Shown piece by piece: positions 23,714-31,657 of a stretch of DNA of 64,000 nucleotides (position 1 is the stretch's first letter; each line of letters begins with the position of its first letter). A program made the position numbers and the translations under genes. The DNA is taken from the NCBI GenBank assembly GCA_943788405.1, contig CALSQD010000002.1:856850-920849 (forward strand), written 5' to 3'. The notes under the pieces were generated by a model, which saw nothing but the letters and a program-made list of their open reading frames with translations, made no database searches and was not told the DNA's origin. The DNA comes from an uncultured Flavobacteriales bacterium. Lineage in GTDB: Bacteria; Bacteroidota; Bacteroidia; Flavobacteriales; BACL11.

Positions 23714-25553
23714 CAACTATATCTTCTTCAATTCTTAAATTCTCAATAATAAAATCTTGTCTTTCCTTAGTGTTTTTACCCATATAATATTTCAATAAAT
23801 CTTGTATGGTAGCTTCTTTTCCTAAAATCACAGGGTCCAAACGCATTTCCTCCCCAATAAAGTGTTTAAATTCATTAGGTGATATTTCCCCTAATCCTTT
23901 AAATCTAGTAATCTCAGCATTAGTTCCAATATCAGCAATTGCATCTTTACGCTCCTGTTCAGTATAGCAGTAATGAGTTTTCTTTTTATTTCTAACTCTG
24001 AACAATGGCGTTTCTAAAATATACACATGTCCCTCTTTTATTAGTTCAGGGAAAAACTGCAAAAAGAAAGTAATCAATAAAAGGCGAATATGCATTCCAT
24101 CCACATCCGCATCAGTAGCAATTACAATTTTATTGTAACGCAAATCATCAATACCTTGTTCTATATTTAAAGCAGCTTGTAATAAATTAAACTCCTCATT
24201 TTCGTACACTACCTTTTTGGTAAGTCCGTAAGAATTTAAAGGTTTACCTCTTAAACTAAATACCGCTTGTGTTTTAATATCACGCGTTTTAGTTATAGAA
24301 CCAGAGGCAGAATCCCCCTCTGTAATAAATAGGGTTGAATCAAATCTATTCTCTTTCTTCTGGTCGTTATAATGAACCCTGCAATCCCTTAATTTTTTAT
24401 TGTGTAAACTCGCTTTTTTAGCACGCTCCCTAGCTAGTTTTTTAACCCCTGCCATTGCCTTACGCTCATGTTCGGCAAGTTGTATTTTTTGCTGTATTGC
24501 TTCAGCTGCCTCACTATTTTTATGCAGGTAATTATCCAATTCCTTTTTCAGGAAGTCCTGAATAAAAGTAAGTACCGTAACGCCATCAGGTTCCATTTCG
24601 GTTGATCCTAATTTAGTTTTAGTTTGCGACTCAAATATCGGCTCAATTACCTTAATACTTACAGCAGCATTTACCGCTTGCCTTATGTCAGCTGCATCAT
24701 AATTCTTACCATAAAACTCACGGATAGTTTTTACCAGTGCTTGCCTAAAAGCTCCTTGATGCGTACCCCCTTGTACGGTATGTTGCCCGTTTACAAACGA
24801 ATAGTATTGCTCAGAGTATTGGTTTTTACAATGGGTTATTGCTACCTCTATATCTTCACCTCTTAGGTGAATAATTGGGTACAACATTTCAGCATCAGTT
24901 CTTTGTTCTAGTAAGTCAAATAATCCGTTTTCTGAATAGAATTTTTCACCATTAAAAATTATTGTTAATCCTGGATTCAGGTAACAGTAATTCCACATCA
25001 TTTTCTCTACATATTCATTGATGAAACGGTACTTCCCAAAAAGCTCCTCATCAGGCACAAAAGTTACCTTTGTTCCTTTTCGGCTACTGTTATCTTGTAT
25101 AGGCTCTTCATTAGTAATAGCACCTTGCTCAAATTCTACCAACTTGCTTTTTCCATCACGAATGGAACGAATACGAAAGTATGATGAAAGGGCATTTGCA
25201 GCCTTTGTCCCTACTCCATTAAGTCCTACTGATTTTTTAAATACTTTGGAATCATACTTGGCTCCAGTGTTTATTTTGGATACACAATCTACTACTTTTC
25301 CCAAAGGAATTCCTCTTCCATAATCACGAACGGAAACCTTATTTTGCTTTACAGTAACCTCAATCGTTTTTCCATTTCCCATCACAAACTCATCAATTGA
25401 GTTGTCAATCACCTCTTTTAACAGAATGTAAACTCCATCATCAGGTGAGGAACCATTTCCCATTTTCCCAATGTACATTCCAGGGCGTAATCGGATATGC
25501 TCCTTCCAATCTAACGATCGGATACTATCTTCATTATAGTTTGCTTCAGCCAT
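23706..25553 (-). CDS. parE: DNA topoisomerase IV subunit B
   Basis: This ATPase subunit has 615 residues. The GHKL ATP-binding motifs are [24 protein letters not shown] and [15 protein letters not shown]. The Toprim region shows [13 protein letters not shown] and the metal-binding [10 protein letters not shown]. The size and pairing with parC fit the Bacteroidota topoisomerase IV rather than gyrase B. It has AAGGAG 4 nt before the ATG, one of the few clear Shine-Dalgarno sequences in the window. A TATATTTG -7 box lies 37 nt upstream. The downstream small membrane-protein gene overlaps its 3' end. Confidence 0.9.
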   Translation of the reverse strand: MAEANYNEDSIRSLDWKEHIRLRPGMYIGKMGNGSSPDDGVYILLKEVIDNSIDEFVMGNGKTIEVTVKQNKVSVRDYGRGIPLGKVVDCVSKINTGAKYDSKVFKKSVGLNGVGTKAANALSSYFRIRSIRDGKSKLVEFEQGAITNEEPIQDNSSRKGTKVTFVPDEELFGKYRFINEYVEKMMWNYCYLNPGLTIIFNGEKFYSENGLFDLLEQRTDAEMLYPIIHLRGEDIEVAITHCKNQYSEQYYSFVNGQHTVQGGTHQGAFRQALVKTIREFYGKNYDAADIRQAVNAAVSIKVIEPIFESQTKTKLGSTEMEPDGVTVLTFIQDFLKKELDNYLHKNSEAAEAIQQKIQLAEHERKAMAGVKKLARERAKKASLHNKKLRDCRVHYNDQKKENRFDSTLFITEGDSASGSITKTRDIKTQAVFSLRGKPLNSYGLTKKVVYENEEFNLLQAALNIEQGIDDLRYNKIVIATDADVDGMHIRLLLITFFLQFFPELIKEGHVYILETPLFRVRNKKKTHYCYTEQERKDAIADIGTNAEITRFKGLGEISPNEFKHFIGEEMRLDPVILGKEATIQDLLKYYMGKNTKERQDFIIENLRIEEDIVDA

Positions 25554-25590
25554 TTTTCTCCTTGTTTACCTTCTTCATTATGATAGAAAG

Positions 25591-25598
25591 CAAATATA
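25591..25598 (-). promoter_or_regulatory. Putative -7 box (TATATTTG) of the parE operon
   Basis: Minus-strand TATATTTG ends 37 nt before the parE ATG; an AAGGAG ribosome-binding site lies at 25558-25563. Confidence 0.55.
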
Positions 25599-25624
25599 AA
25601 ATACTAATGAATTTATATTTAAAA

Positions 25625-25730
25625 ACTAGTGGTGCGTTATTAACAGGGTTTTCAACTGAAAAACAGCCACTAGTAATAAGTGAAAAGTAACTAGGTTTTA
25701 CAAACTTAAAACTAGTTTCTAGTGTCTAAA
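25625..25730. repeat. Inverted actagtgg/ccactagt repeat with ctag-rich words
   Basis: actagtgg at 25625-25632 and ccactagt at 25667-25674 are perfect inverted arms. Related words (aactaggtttt, aaactagtttctagtgtctaaaaac) continue to about 25730. The region lies between the starts/ends of ychF and parE and holds no gene. It resembles short degenerate palindromic elements seen elsewhere in the window. Confidence 0.5.
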
Positions 25731-25739
25731 AACTATTTC

Positions 25740-26837
25740 TTAAACATTAAAACGGAAATGCATAATATCGCCATCCTTCACAACATAATCCTTTCCTTCA
25801 ACTGATAGTTTTCCATTATCCTTACAGGCCTGTTCTGAACCCAAAGTAACATAGTCATTATAAGCCATTACTTCTGCTCTAATGAATCCTTTTTCAAAAT
25901 CGGTATGGATTACTGCAGCAGCTTGTGGTGCCTTAGTACCCTCTGTAATTGTCCAAGCTCTTACCTCTTTTACTCCAGCAGTAAAGTAAGTTTGTAAGTT
26001 CAATAACTTGTAAGTTGATTGTATCAAATAATGAACACCAGGCTTTTCTAATCCTAATTCTTCTAGGAACATTGCTTGCTCTTCAATATCTTCTAGTTCA
26101 GCAATTTCAGCTTCAATTGCAGTAGCAATTAATAGCACTTCAGCAGCTTCATTTTTCACAGCTTCTTTTACAGCCTCTACATGTTTGTTTCCTGTTTTCA
26201 CGGATGCCTCATCAACATTACACATGTACAATACTGGCTTTGCAGTTATTAGTTGTAGTGCATCAATTACTTCTAATTCTTCTTCTGTAGCATCTACACT
26301 TCTTGCTGAATTTCCTGCTTCTATATGTGCAATATATTTATCACAAACTGCTAATATTTTTTGTCCTGCCTTATCGCCTGACTTTGCAGTTCTGGCATTT
26401 TTTTCACGCAATTTTTCTAAGGCTTCCAAATCCTTTAATTGCAATTCCATGTCAATTGTTTCCTTGTCTCTTACTGGGTCAACCGATCCATCAACATGAA
26501 TAATATTATCATCATCAAAACACCTTAACACATGGATAATTGCATTGGTTTCTCTAATGTTTCCTAGGAATTTATTTCCAAGCCCTTCACCTTTACTTGC
26601 TCCTTTTACAAGCCCTGCAATATCCACAATCTCAACTGTAGTTGGCATTACTCTTTCAGGGTTTACTATAGCCGATAATGCTTCTAGTCTATCATCAGGA
26701 ACTGATATAATCCCAATGTTTGGTTCAATAGTACAAAAAGGAAAGTTTGCTGATTGTGCTTTCGCTTTTGACAAACAATTAAAAAGGGTTGATTTCCCTA
26801 CATTTGGTAATCCTACTATTCCACACTTTAATGCCAT
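25740..26837 (-). CDS. ychF: Redox-regulated ATPase YchF (Obg-family)
   Basis: YchF/OLA1 proteins are P-loop NTPases that prefer ATP and associate with ribosomes. The 365-residue product begins MALKCGIVGLPNVGKSTLFN (P-loop GLPNVGKS, about 8-15). It also has the Switch II region DIAGLVKGASKGEGLGNKFL, a coiled-coil insertion (about 130-200) and the C-terminal TGS domain (residues about 280-365; GKDYVVKDGDIMHFRFNV). Length and motif order match the family. TATCTTTG lies 22 nt upstream. It is transcribed alone. Confidence 0.95.
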   Translation of the reverse strand: MALKCGIVGLPNVGKSTLFNCLSKAKAQSANFPFCTIEPNIGIISVPDDRLEALSAIVNPERVMPTTVEIVDIAGLVKGASKGEGLGNKFLGNIRETNAIIHVLRCFDDDNIIHVDGSVDPVRDKETIDMELQLKDLEALEKLREKNARTAKSGDKAGQKILAVCDKYIAHIEAGNSARSVDATEEELEVIDALQLITAKPVLYMCNVDEASVKTGNKHVEAVKEAVKNEAAEVLLIATAIEAEIAELEDIEEQAMFLEELGLEKPGVHYLIQSTYKLLNLQTYFTAGVKEVRAWTITEGTKAPQAAAVIHTDFEKGFIRAEVMAYNDYVTLGSEQACKDNGKLSVEGKDYVVKDGDIMHFRFNV

Positions 26838-26859
26838 AATTCTGTTTTTTTAAGGGCGG

Positions 26860-26867
26860 CAAAGATA
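26860..26867 (-). promoter_or_regulatory. Putative -7 box (TATCTTTG) of ychF
   Basis: Minus-strand TATCTTTG fits TAnnTTTG, 22 nt before the ychF ATG. Confidence 0.5.
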
Positions 26868-26917
26868 GAAGATAGTTTTTAGTTGCTAGTTGTTTGTTAA
26901 AAGAAAAAACTTCTATT

Positions 26918-27172
26918 AGCTGCTCCCCTGTTTTATAATTCTCCTCGAGGAGTTAGAGGTGGGTTAAAATGACTGAGGGGTATAAATAAAAAATGCCCAA
27001 CATATAGCTGGGCGTTTCTTTCTTGTTATAGTGAACTTTTAGGTATGGCTATCGCTACACACCCCTAACCCCTCTTGTATAGAGGGGAACAAATAGATTG
27101 CTTCATTGTATTCACAATGACATTTACACATCACCCCTCAGTCCTAAAGGACAGCTCCCCTGAAAGGTGAGC
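26918..27172. repeat. Cluster of three REP-like palindromic elements
   Basis: Element A (26918-26982) has agctgctcccctg, the palindrome ctcctcgaggag and gactgaggggt. Element B (27057-27090) has cccctcttgtatagagggg. Element C (27131-27172) has acccctcagtc, gtcctaaaggac and agctcccctg. A and C share an exact 11-bp word in inverted orientation (gactgaggggt / acccctcagtc) and both carry gctcccctg, or near it. They fill most of the 350-bp gene-free gap between ychF and priA, on both sides of a terminator hairpin. They look like a dispersed intergenic repeat family of Bacteroidota genomes; no gene is encoded. Confidence 0.65.
26989..27018 (-). terminator. Factor-independent terminator between priA and ychF
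   Basis: gccca (26995-26999) pairs with tgggc (27009-27013), extended by a GU and an AU pair. The minus strand then reads ATTTTTTATTTATA, a good T-run; the plus strand has a weaker TTTCTTTC. It would stop leftward transcription from priA before ychF. Confidence 0.65.
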
Positions 27173-27187
27173 AATTATAAAGTGTTT

Positions 27188-29623
27188 TTAAACAGGGTCA
27201 ACATCCATTATAAAACGAATAGACTTAAAGTCAGAATGATTTTGCATGCGTTCAATAATAGTATTCAATATCTTTTTTGCCTCAGCAACTGAACCTTCTT
27301 GCTCAATTTTCAAGAGTACATTTTTATGATAATAGTTGCGTATCCTAGCAATGGCAGGGTATTCAGGCCCTAGAACTCTAGTGCCAAAACTTTTTTTCAT
27401 CATTACTACCAATTGCTGTGCTGCTTCATCCAGCTTCCTTTGTTTTTTGTGCTTAAGAGTAATCCCAATCAATCGGTTATAAGGTGGGTAACTAAACAAT
27501 CGCCTTTCCTCCACCTGATTTTTAATAAAAGTGCCAAAATTATTTGCTTTAAGCAAAGCAAACATTTCATGTTCCTCATCATAAGTTTGTATCAAAACTT
27601 GCCCTTGCTCTCCCTTACGCCCTGCCCTTCCTGCTACTTGCATCATCAATTGAAAAGCCCTTTCATAAGCCCTAAAATCAGGAAAATGCAACATACTATC
27701 TGCATTTAAAATCCCTACTAAAGCCACATTATCAAAATCCAAACCTTTGGTTACCATTTGTGTTCCTACCAAAATATCTATCCTACCCTGTTCAAAATCA
27801 GTAATTATATTCTGATGCGCATTTTTACCTCTAGTCGTATCATAATCCATCCGCTTAGTAACATAATCAGGCAATAGCTCCTTTAAGCTTTCTTCAATTT
27901 GCTCGGTTCCAAAACCTTTATCCGAAAAATCCTTAGCCGTACAACTCGGACAAACTTCAGGAACTTGCTCAGTATAACCACAATAATGGCACTTTAAATG
28001 ATAATTCCATTTATGATAAGTTAGGCTCACATCACAACTATTACAATTGGGCGTGTAGGCACAAGTACCACAACTTAAAACAGGGGAATACCCCCTCCTA
28101 TTCTGAAACAAAATAACTTGTTTTCCTATGGAAAGAGTATCCTTTATTGCATTCAATAATTGAGGTGCAAACTGCTGTTTCATTTCCTTTTTAAGGTGGG
28201 CTTTTCGTATATCTATAGTACTGATTTTTGGTAAGGCAATATCAGCAAAACGAGTATGCATTTCCACCAAAGCATATTTCCCTACTTTTGCATTATAGTA
28301 ACTTTCCACACATGGTGTTGCCGAACCCAACAAAACTTTTGCTTTATGTAAATGGGCTAAATAAATTGCTGCATCCCTAGCATGATATCTTGGTGCTGGT
28401 TGGTGCTGTTTAAAGGAAGAATCATGTTCTTCATCCACAATTATTAATCCTAAATTATTGAACGGTAAAAACAAGGAGGACCTTGCCCCCAACATAATTG
28501 GGTATTTCACTTTTTGGCTATCCGTTTCTTGTACTGCTTTCCAAACTTCCACTCGCTCCCCATTATTCAAATGAGAATGGGTAATACCTACTTTGTTACC
28601 AAAATGCTTTTGCAATCGTTTAATAATTTGGGTAGTCAAAGCAATTTCAGGCAACAGGTACAGCACCTGTTTTCCTTGTTTTAGTTGCTGCTCAATAAGT
28701 TTAATATAAAGTTCTGTTTTTCCTGAGGATGTTACTCCATGCAATAAGCATACTTCCTTTTTTGTAAAAGCAGTTTTAATTTCGCTTAGTGCTTTTTCTT
28801 GGAAATCGGCCAACTGCTTATCTTCTATAATTTCTTGGCTTGATTTTAATAACCGGCTTATGCCTTCTTCTTCAATTGTAAATATTTCTTTTTTCACCAA
28901 AGCATTAAAAATAGCTCTGCTAAAACCTGTCTCTTTTAGCAAATCAGCAACAGACCAGATTTTGCTTATATTCAGCTGTTTATAAGCTTCAACAAAAGCC
29001 ATTTGTTTATGAGTCAATTTTGTGTTTGCCAATAATTCATCACTTGCAATAAAACGAGCAACTTTAAGCACCTTCATTTTATATTTATCATGCAAATCTT
29101 CTTTTATCTGCACTATTTCCTTTCTTATCACTTCATTTATAAAAGAAAAAACCGAACTAGTATTTATCAATTTTGATATTGCAGCAACACTCATCTGCTC
29201 TTGATTACTAAGGGCAGTAATTAGCATTTCCTCTTCTGCTTTTAAATCATCTATATCCCCATCAAAATCAGGATGAATAATTACTTGCGATTCACTTGCC
29301 AACTTTAAAGAAGAAGGCAATGCAGCCTGCATAACATCTCCTAAATTACACATATAATATTTAGCAATCCATTCCCAAAATTGCAACTGAATAGCATTAA
29401 CAACCGGAGCTTCATCCAATATTGCTAAAAGTGGTTTTGCTTCATAATCAGTAGGTTTTTCATCATGTACCCTCTTAATAATTGCAGTATAGAGCTTACG
29501 CACACCAAACTGCACTACTACTCTTTGCCCTACCTCTAATTCTTCTTGCTCACTTGCATAAGAAAAAGTACCTTTAAGGGGTAAAGGCAGTATAACATCA
29601 ATGTATTTTAAGGGGCTAAACAT
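27188..29623 (-). CDS. priA: Primosomal helicase PriA
   Basis: PriA restarts stalled forks by loading the replisome. The 811-residue product is read from ATG 29623 (MFSPLKYIDVILPLPLKGTF); an upstream in-frame start adds 16 residues with no counterpart in the family. It has the 3'-binding domain, then helicase motifs: LLHGVTSSGKTELY (Walker A), VDEEHD (DEEH box) and LGSATPCVES. The zinc-binding region is seen in CGTCAYTPNCNSC and CHYCGYTEQVPEVCPSC. Motif V/VI are GTQMVTKGLDFDNV and QVAGRAGR. All key elements are intact. Confidence 0.95.
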   Translation of the reverse strand: MFSPLKYIDVILPLPLKGTFSYASEQEELEVGQRVVVQFGVRKLYTAIIKRVHDEKPTDYEAKPLLAILDEAPVVNAIQLQFWEWIAKYYMCNLGDVMQAALPSSLKLASESQVIIHPDFDGDIDDLKAEEEMLITALSNQEQMSVAAISKLINTSSVFSFINEVIRKEIVQIKEDLHDKYKMKVLKVARFIASDELLANTKLTHKQMAFVEAYKQLNISKIWSVADLLKETGFSRAIFNALVKKEIFTIEEEGISRLLKSSQEIIEDKQLADFQEKALSEIKTAFTKKEVCLLHGVTSSGKTELYIKLIEQQLKQGKQVLYLLPEIALTTQIIKRLQKHFGNKVGITHSHLNNGERVEVWKAVQETDSQKVKYPIMLGARSSLFLPFNNLGLIIVDEEHDSSFKQHQPAPRYHARDAAIYLAHLHKAKVLLGSATPCVESYYNAKVGKYALVEMHTRFADIALPKISTIDIRKAHLKKEMKQQFAPQLLNAIKDTLSIGKQVILFQNRRGYSPVLSCGTCAYTPNCNSCDVSLTYHKWNYHLKCHYCGYTEQVPEVCPSCTAKDFSDKGFGTEQIEESLKELLPDYVTKRMDYDTTRGKNAHQNIITDFEQGRIDILVGTQMVTKGLDFDNVALVGILNADSMLHFPDFRAYERAFQLMMQVAGRAGRKGEQGQVLIQTYDEEHEMFALLKANNFGTFIKNQVEERRLFSYPPYNRLIGITLKHKKQRKLDEAAQQLVVMMKKSFGTRVLGPEYPAIARIRNYYHKNVLLKIEQEGSVAEAKKILNTIIERMQNHSDFKSIRFIMDVDPV

Positions 29624-29754
29624 GTTTAGCAAAGATGAATATTTAGTTTTAAAAACAATAACCCAAAGCAATGGAAATTACCAACAATATTTGAGTCCAT
29701 AAGATTTATCAAAAATTCATGACACAAATCAGTTTTAATTGCTAATAAAATTTC

Positions 29755-29762
29755 TAAATTTG
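29755..29762 (+). promoter_or_regulatory. Putative -7 box (TAAATTTG) of the MbnP/MbnH operon
   Basis: TAAATTTG fits TAnnTTTG exactly and ends 23 nt before the ATG at 29786. Confidence 0.6.
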
Positions 29763-29785
29763 CGTTAAATAAAAAACACTCAAAA

Positions 29786-30538
29786 ATGAATAAAATCATA
29801 CTTCTTTTTTCAATTATTGCACTAACGCTAACTTCTTGCAAAAAAGACCCAGTTATTCCAATGCCAATACCAAGCTTCTTAACAATACACTTTACTCATA
29901 CTGTTGATGGAGTTCCTTTAGATTTAACCACTACTGAATCGGAACTACCTTATACAAATGCAGCAGGGCAAAACTATAATGTTAAGAAATTACAATATCT
30001 AGTTTCAAATATCAGCCTTGAAACTAATGAAGGCACAAAAACGCTTAAAGATGTTCACTTTGTTGATAAAGAAGATGCTTCAACTCTAAAATTAGACTTA
30101 GGAGAATTGGAAAATGGAACCTACTCAAACTTAAAATTTAATTTTGGATTAAATGGGGAAATGAATATTAGCAATGCTTATGTAAATGAGGGCTTTCATG
30201 CTACTATGGCTTGGCCTGACATGATGGGAGGTGGATATCACTACATGAAAATGGAAGGTAATTTTGACAATGACACAACTTTTTACAATACACATACGGG
30301 TGGTACTATGAGTAATGACTATTCTTTTCAGTATAATGAAGGTAATGAAAAGGCTTTTGTTGTTAATGATCAAACAGGCGACATTGAAATTACTATCAAT
30401 ATGGATGCAAACGGTTGGTATAGCCAACCCAATACTATAACTTTAACTACTGATGGAATAATGGGGAATATGCAATTGCAAAGCACATTAAGCAATAATG
30501 GAAGTTGTATTTTTTCAAATTCTGTAACTTATGAATAA
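29786..30538 (+). CDS. MbnP-like copper-binding lipoprotein
   Basis: The 250-residue protein has a lipoprotein signal (MNKIILLFSIIALTLTSC, lipid Cys at 18). The family pattern is HFTHTVDGVPLDLTTTESEL, YTNAAGQNYNVKKLQYLVSN and the WPDMMGGGYHYMKMEG segment. MbnP-family proteins are periplasmic or surface proteins; characterised members bind copper after a partner di-haem enzyme oxidises a tryptophan to kynurenine. W143, in the conserved WPDMMGGG segment, is the obvious candidate residue. The next gene, a di-haem protein, overlaps it by 8 nt, giving the MbnP-MbnH pairing. No methanobactin peptide gene is visible. Function is inferred from family and pairing. Confidence 0.8.
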   Translation: MNKIILLFSIIALTLTSCKKDPVIPMPIPSFLTIHFTHTVDGVPLDLTTTESELPYTNAAGQNYNVKKLQYLVSNISLETNEGTKTLKDVHFVDKEDASTLKLDLGELENGTYSNLKFNFGLNGEMNISNAYVNEGFHATMAWPDMMGGGYHYMKMEGNFDNDTTFYNTHTGGTMSNDYSFQYNEGNEKAFVVNDQTGDIEITINMDANGWYSQPNTITLTTDGIMGNMQLQSTLSNNGSCIFSNSVTYE

Positions 30539-31616
30539 ATTCATTCTTCTTTTAATTTTTAGCACACTGCTATTCGCTTGTAAAAAAGAAGAAGGTTGCA
30601 CTGACCCTAATGCAATAAACTATAATTGTGAAGCAGAACAAGATGATGGTTCTTGTGAGTACCTAGAACCTTTTGTTACTACCCCACATAGTATCACCAC
30701 TCCTTATGGTTTCCCTGACATGCTACACCCTACTGATAACCCACTTACTGAAGAAGGTATTGCTCTTGGAAAATATTTATTCAATAATCCTATACTTTCT
30801 CATAGCAATGGTTTAGCCTGTACCTCATGTCACTTACAAGAAAACTCTTTTTCAAGTCCTAGTAATTTCTCTAGTAATGTAAATGGAGTTGCAGTAACAA
30901 GAAATGCAATGGCACTTGTCAATTTAGGATGGGCAAATAATTTGGCTTGGGATGGAAGAGACATAGGATTAGAAAGTAAAATATTAGGAACAATTACAAA
31001 TCCTTTTTCAATGCAAGGTTCAAGTGATTCTTTACAAGCAAGAGCTGAAAAAGATGCTCAGTTTATGACACTATTTGCTGCTGCTTTCAATAATGAAGAT
31101 ATTACAATAGAAAATGCTGCAAAAAGTTTAGCACAATACATCCGTACTTTAGTTTCTGCAAACAGTAAGTTTGATAGATATTTAAAAGGAGAAGAACAGC
31201 TTAGCGTTTCTGAGCTTGGAGGTTATGCTATTTTTAACTCTGAAAAAGGAGATTGTTTTCATTGCCATGGAACACAACAATTTGCAAATAATCAATTTCA
31301 TAATAATGGCTTGGACCCTGAACCATTTACTGATTTAGGCTTAGGAGCTATTACAGGTAATACTGCTGATAACGGGAAATTCCGTTCAACAACTCTCCGT
31401 AATATTGAACACACAGCTCCCTACATGCATGATGGGAGATTCGCTACATTGGAAGAAGTAGTTGAACATTACAATTCTGGAGGGGTATGGTCCTCAAATA
31501 TTGATCCAAATATGAAAAAAGTGGGAGTTGGATTGCAGCTAACAAATCAGGAAAAACAGGATTTAGTTGCTTATTTAATGACACTTACTGATGATGAGTT
31601 TATTACAACTAATTAA
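30531..31616 (+). CDS. Di-haem MbnH/MauG/cytochrome c peroxidase-family lipoprotein
   Basis: The 361-residue protein has a lipobox with Cys 17 (LLFACKK), a short GCTDPNAINYN...DDGSC module (about 23-42) and two c-type haem sites, CTSCH at 97-101 and CFHCH at 242-246. APYMHDGRFATLEEVVEHYNSGG (about 297-318) is typical of the MauG/peroxidase superfamily. Y314 sits near where MauG-type enzymes use Tyr instead of the peroxidase Met as an axial ligand; I cannot align this precisely. It overlaps the MbnP-like gene by 8 nt, so its likely job is to oxidise that partner, rather than detoxify peroxide. A plain di-haem peroxidase is the alternative. Confidence 0.8.
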   Translation: MNKFILLLIFSTLLFACKKEEGCTDPNAINYNCEAEQDDGSCEYLEPFVTTPHSITTPYGFPDMLHPTDNPLTEEGIALGKYLFNNPILSHSNGLACTSCHLQENSFSSPSNFSSNVNGVAVTRNAMALVNLGWANNLAWDGRDIGLESKILGTITNPFSMQGSSDSLQARAEKDAQFMTLFAAAFNNEDITIENAAKSLAQYIRTLVSANSKFDRYLKGEEQLSVSELGGYAIFNSEKGDCFHCHGTQQFANNQFHNNGLDPEPFTDLGLGAITGNTADNGKFRSTTLRNIEHTAPYMHDGRFATLEEVVEHYNSGGVWSSNIDPNMKKVGVGLQLTNQEKQDLVAYLMTLTDDEFITTN

Positions 31617-31631
31617 TTCCTATTTTTTCAG

Positions 31632-31639
31632 TAAATTTG
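31632..31639 (+). promoter_or_regulatory. Putative -7 box (TAAATTTG) of the M43 peptidase operon
   Basis: TAAATTTG fits TAnnTTTG and ends 18 nt before the TTG start at 31658, supporting that unusual start. Confidence 0.55.
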
Positions 31640-31657
31640 CAATCCTAAATCTCAATT

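Noticed and set aside
20556-25553. DNA gyrase A/B
   Set aside because: No GyrA box in the A subunit and subunit sizes favour topoisomerase IV, though a mixed-name annotation would be defensible.
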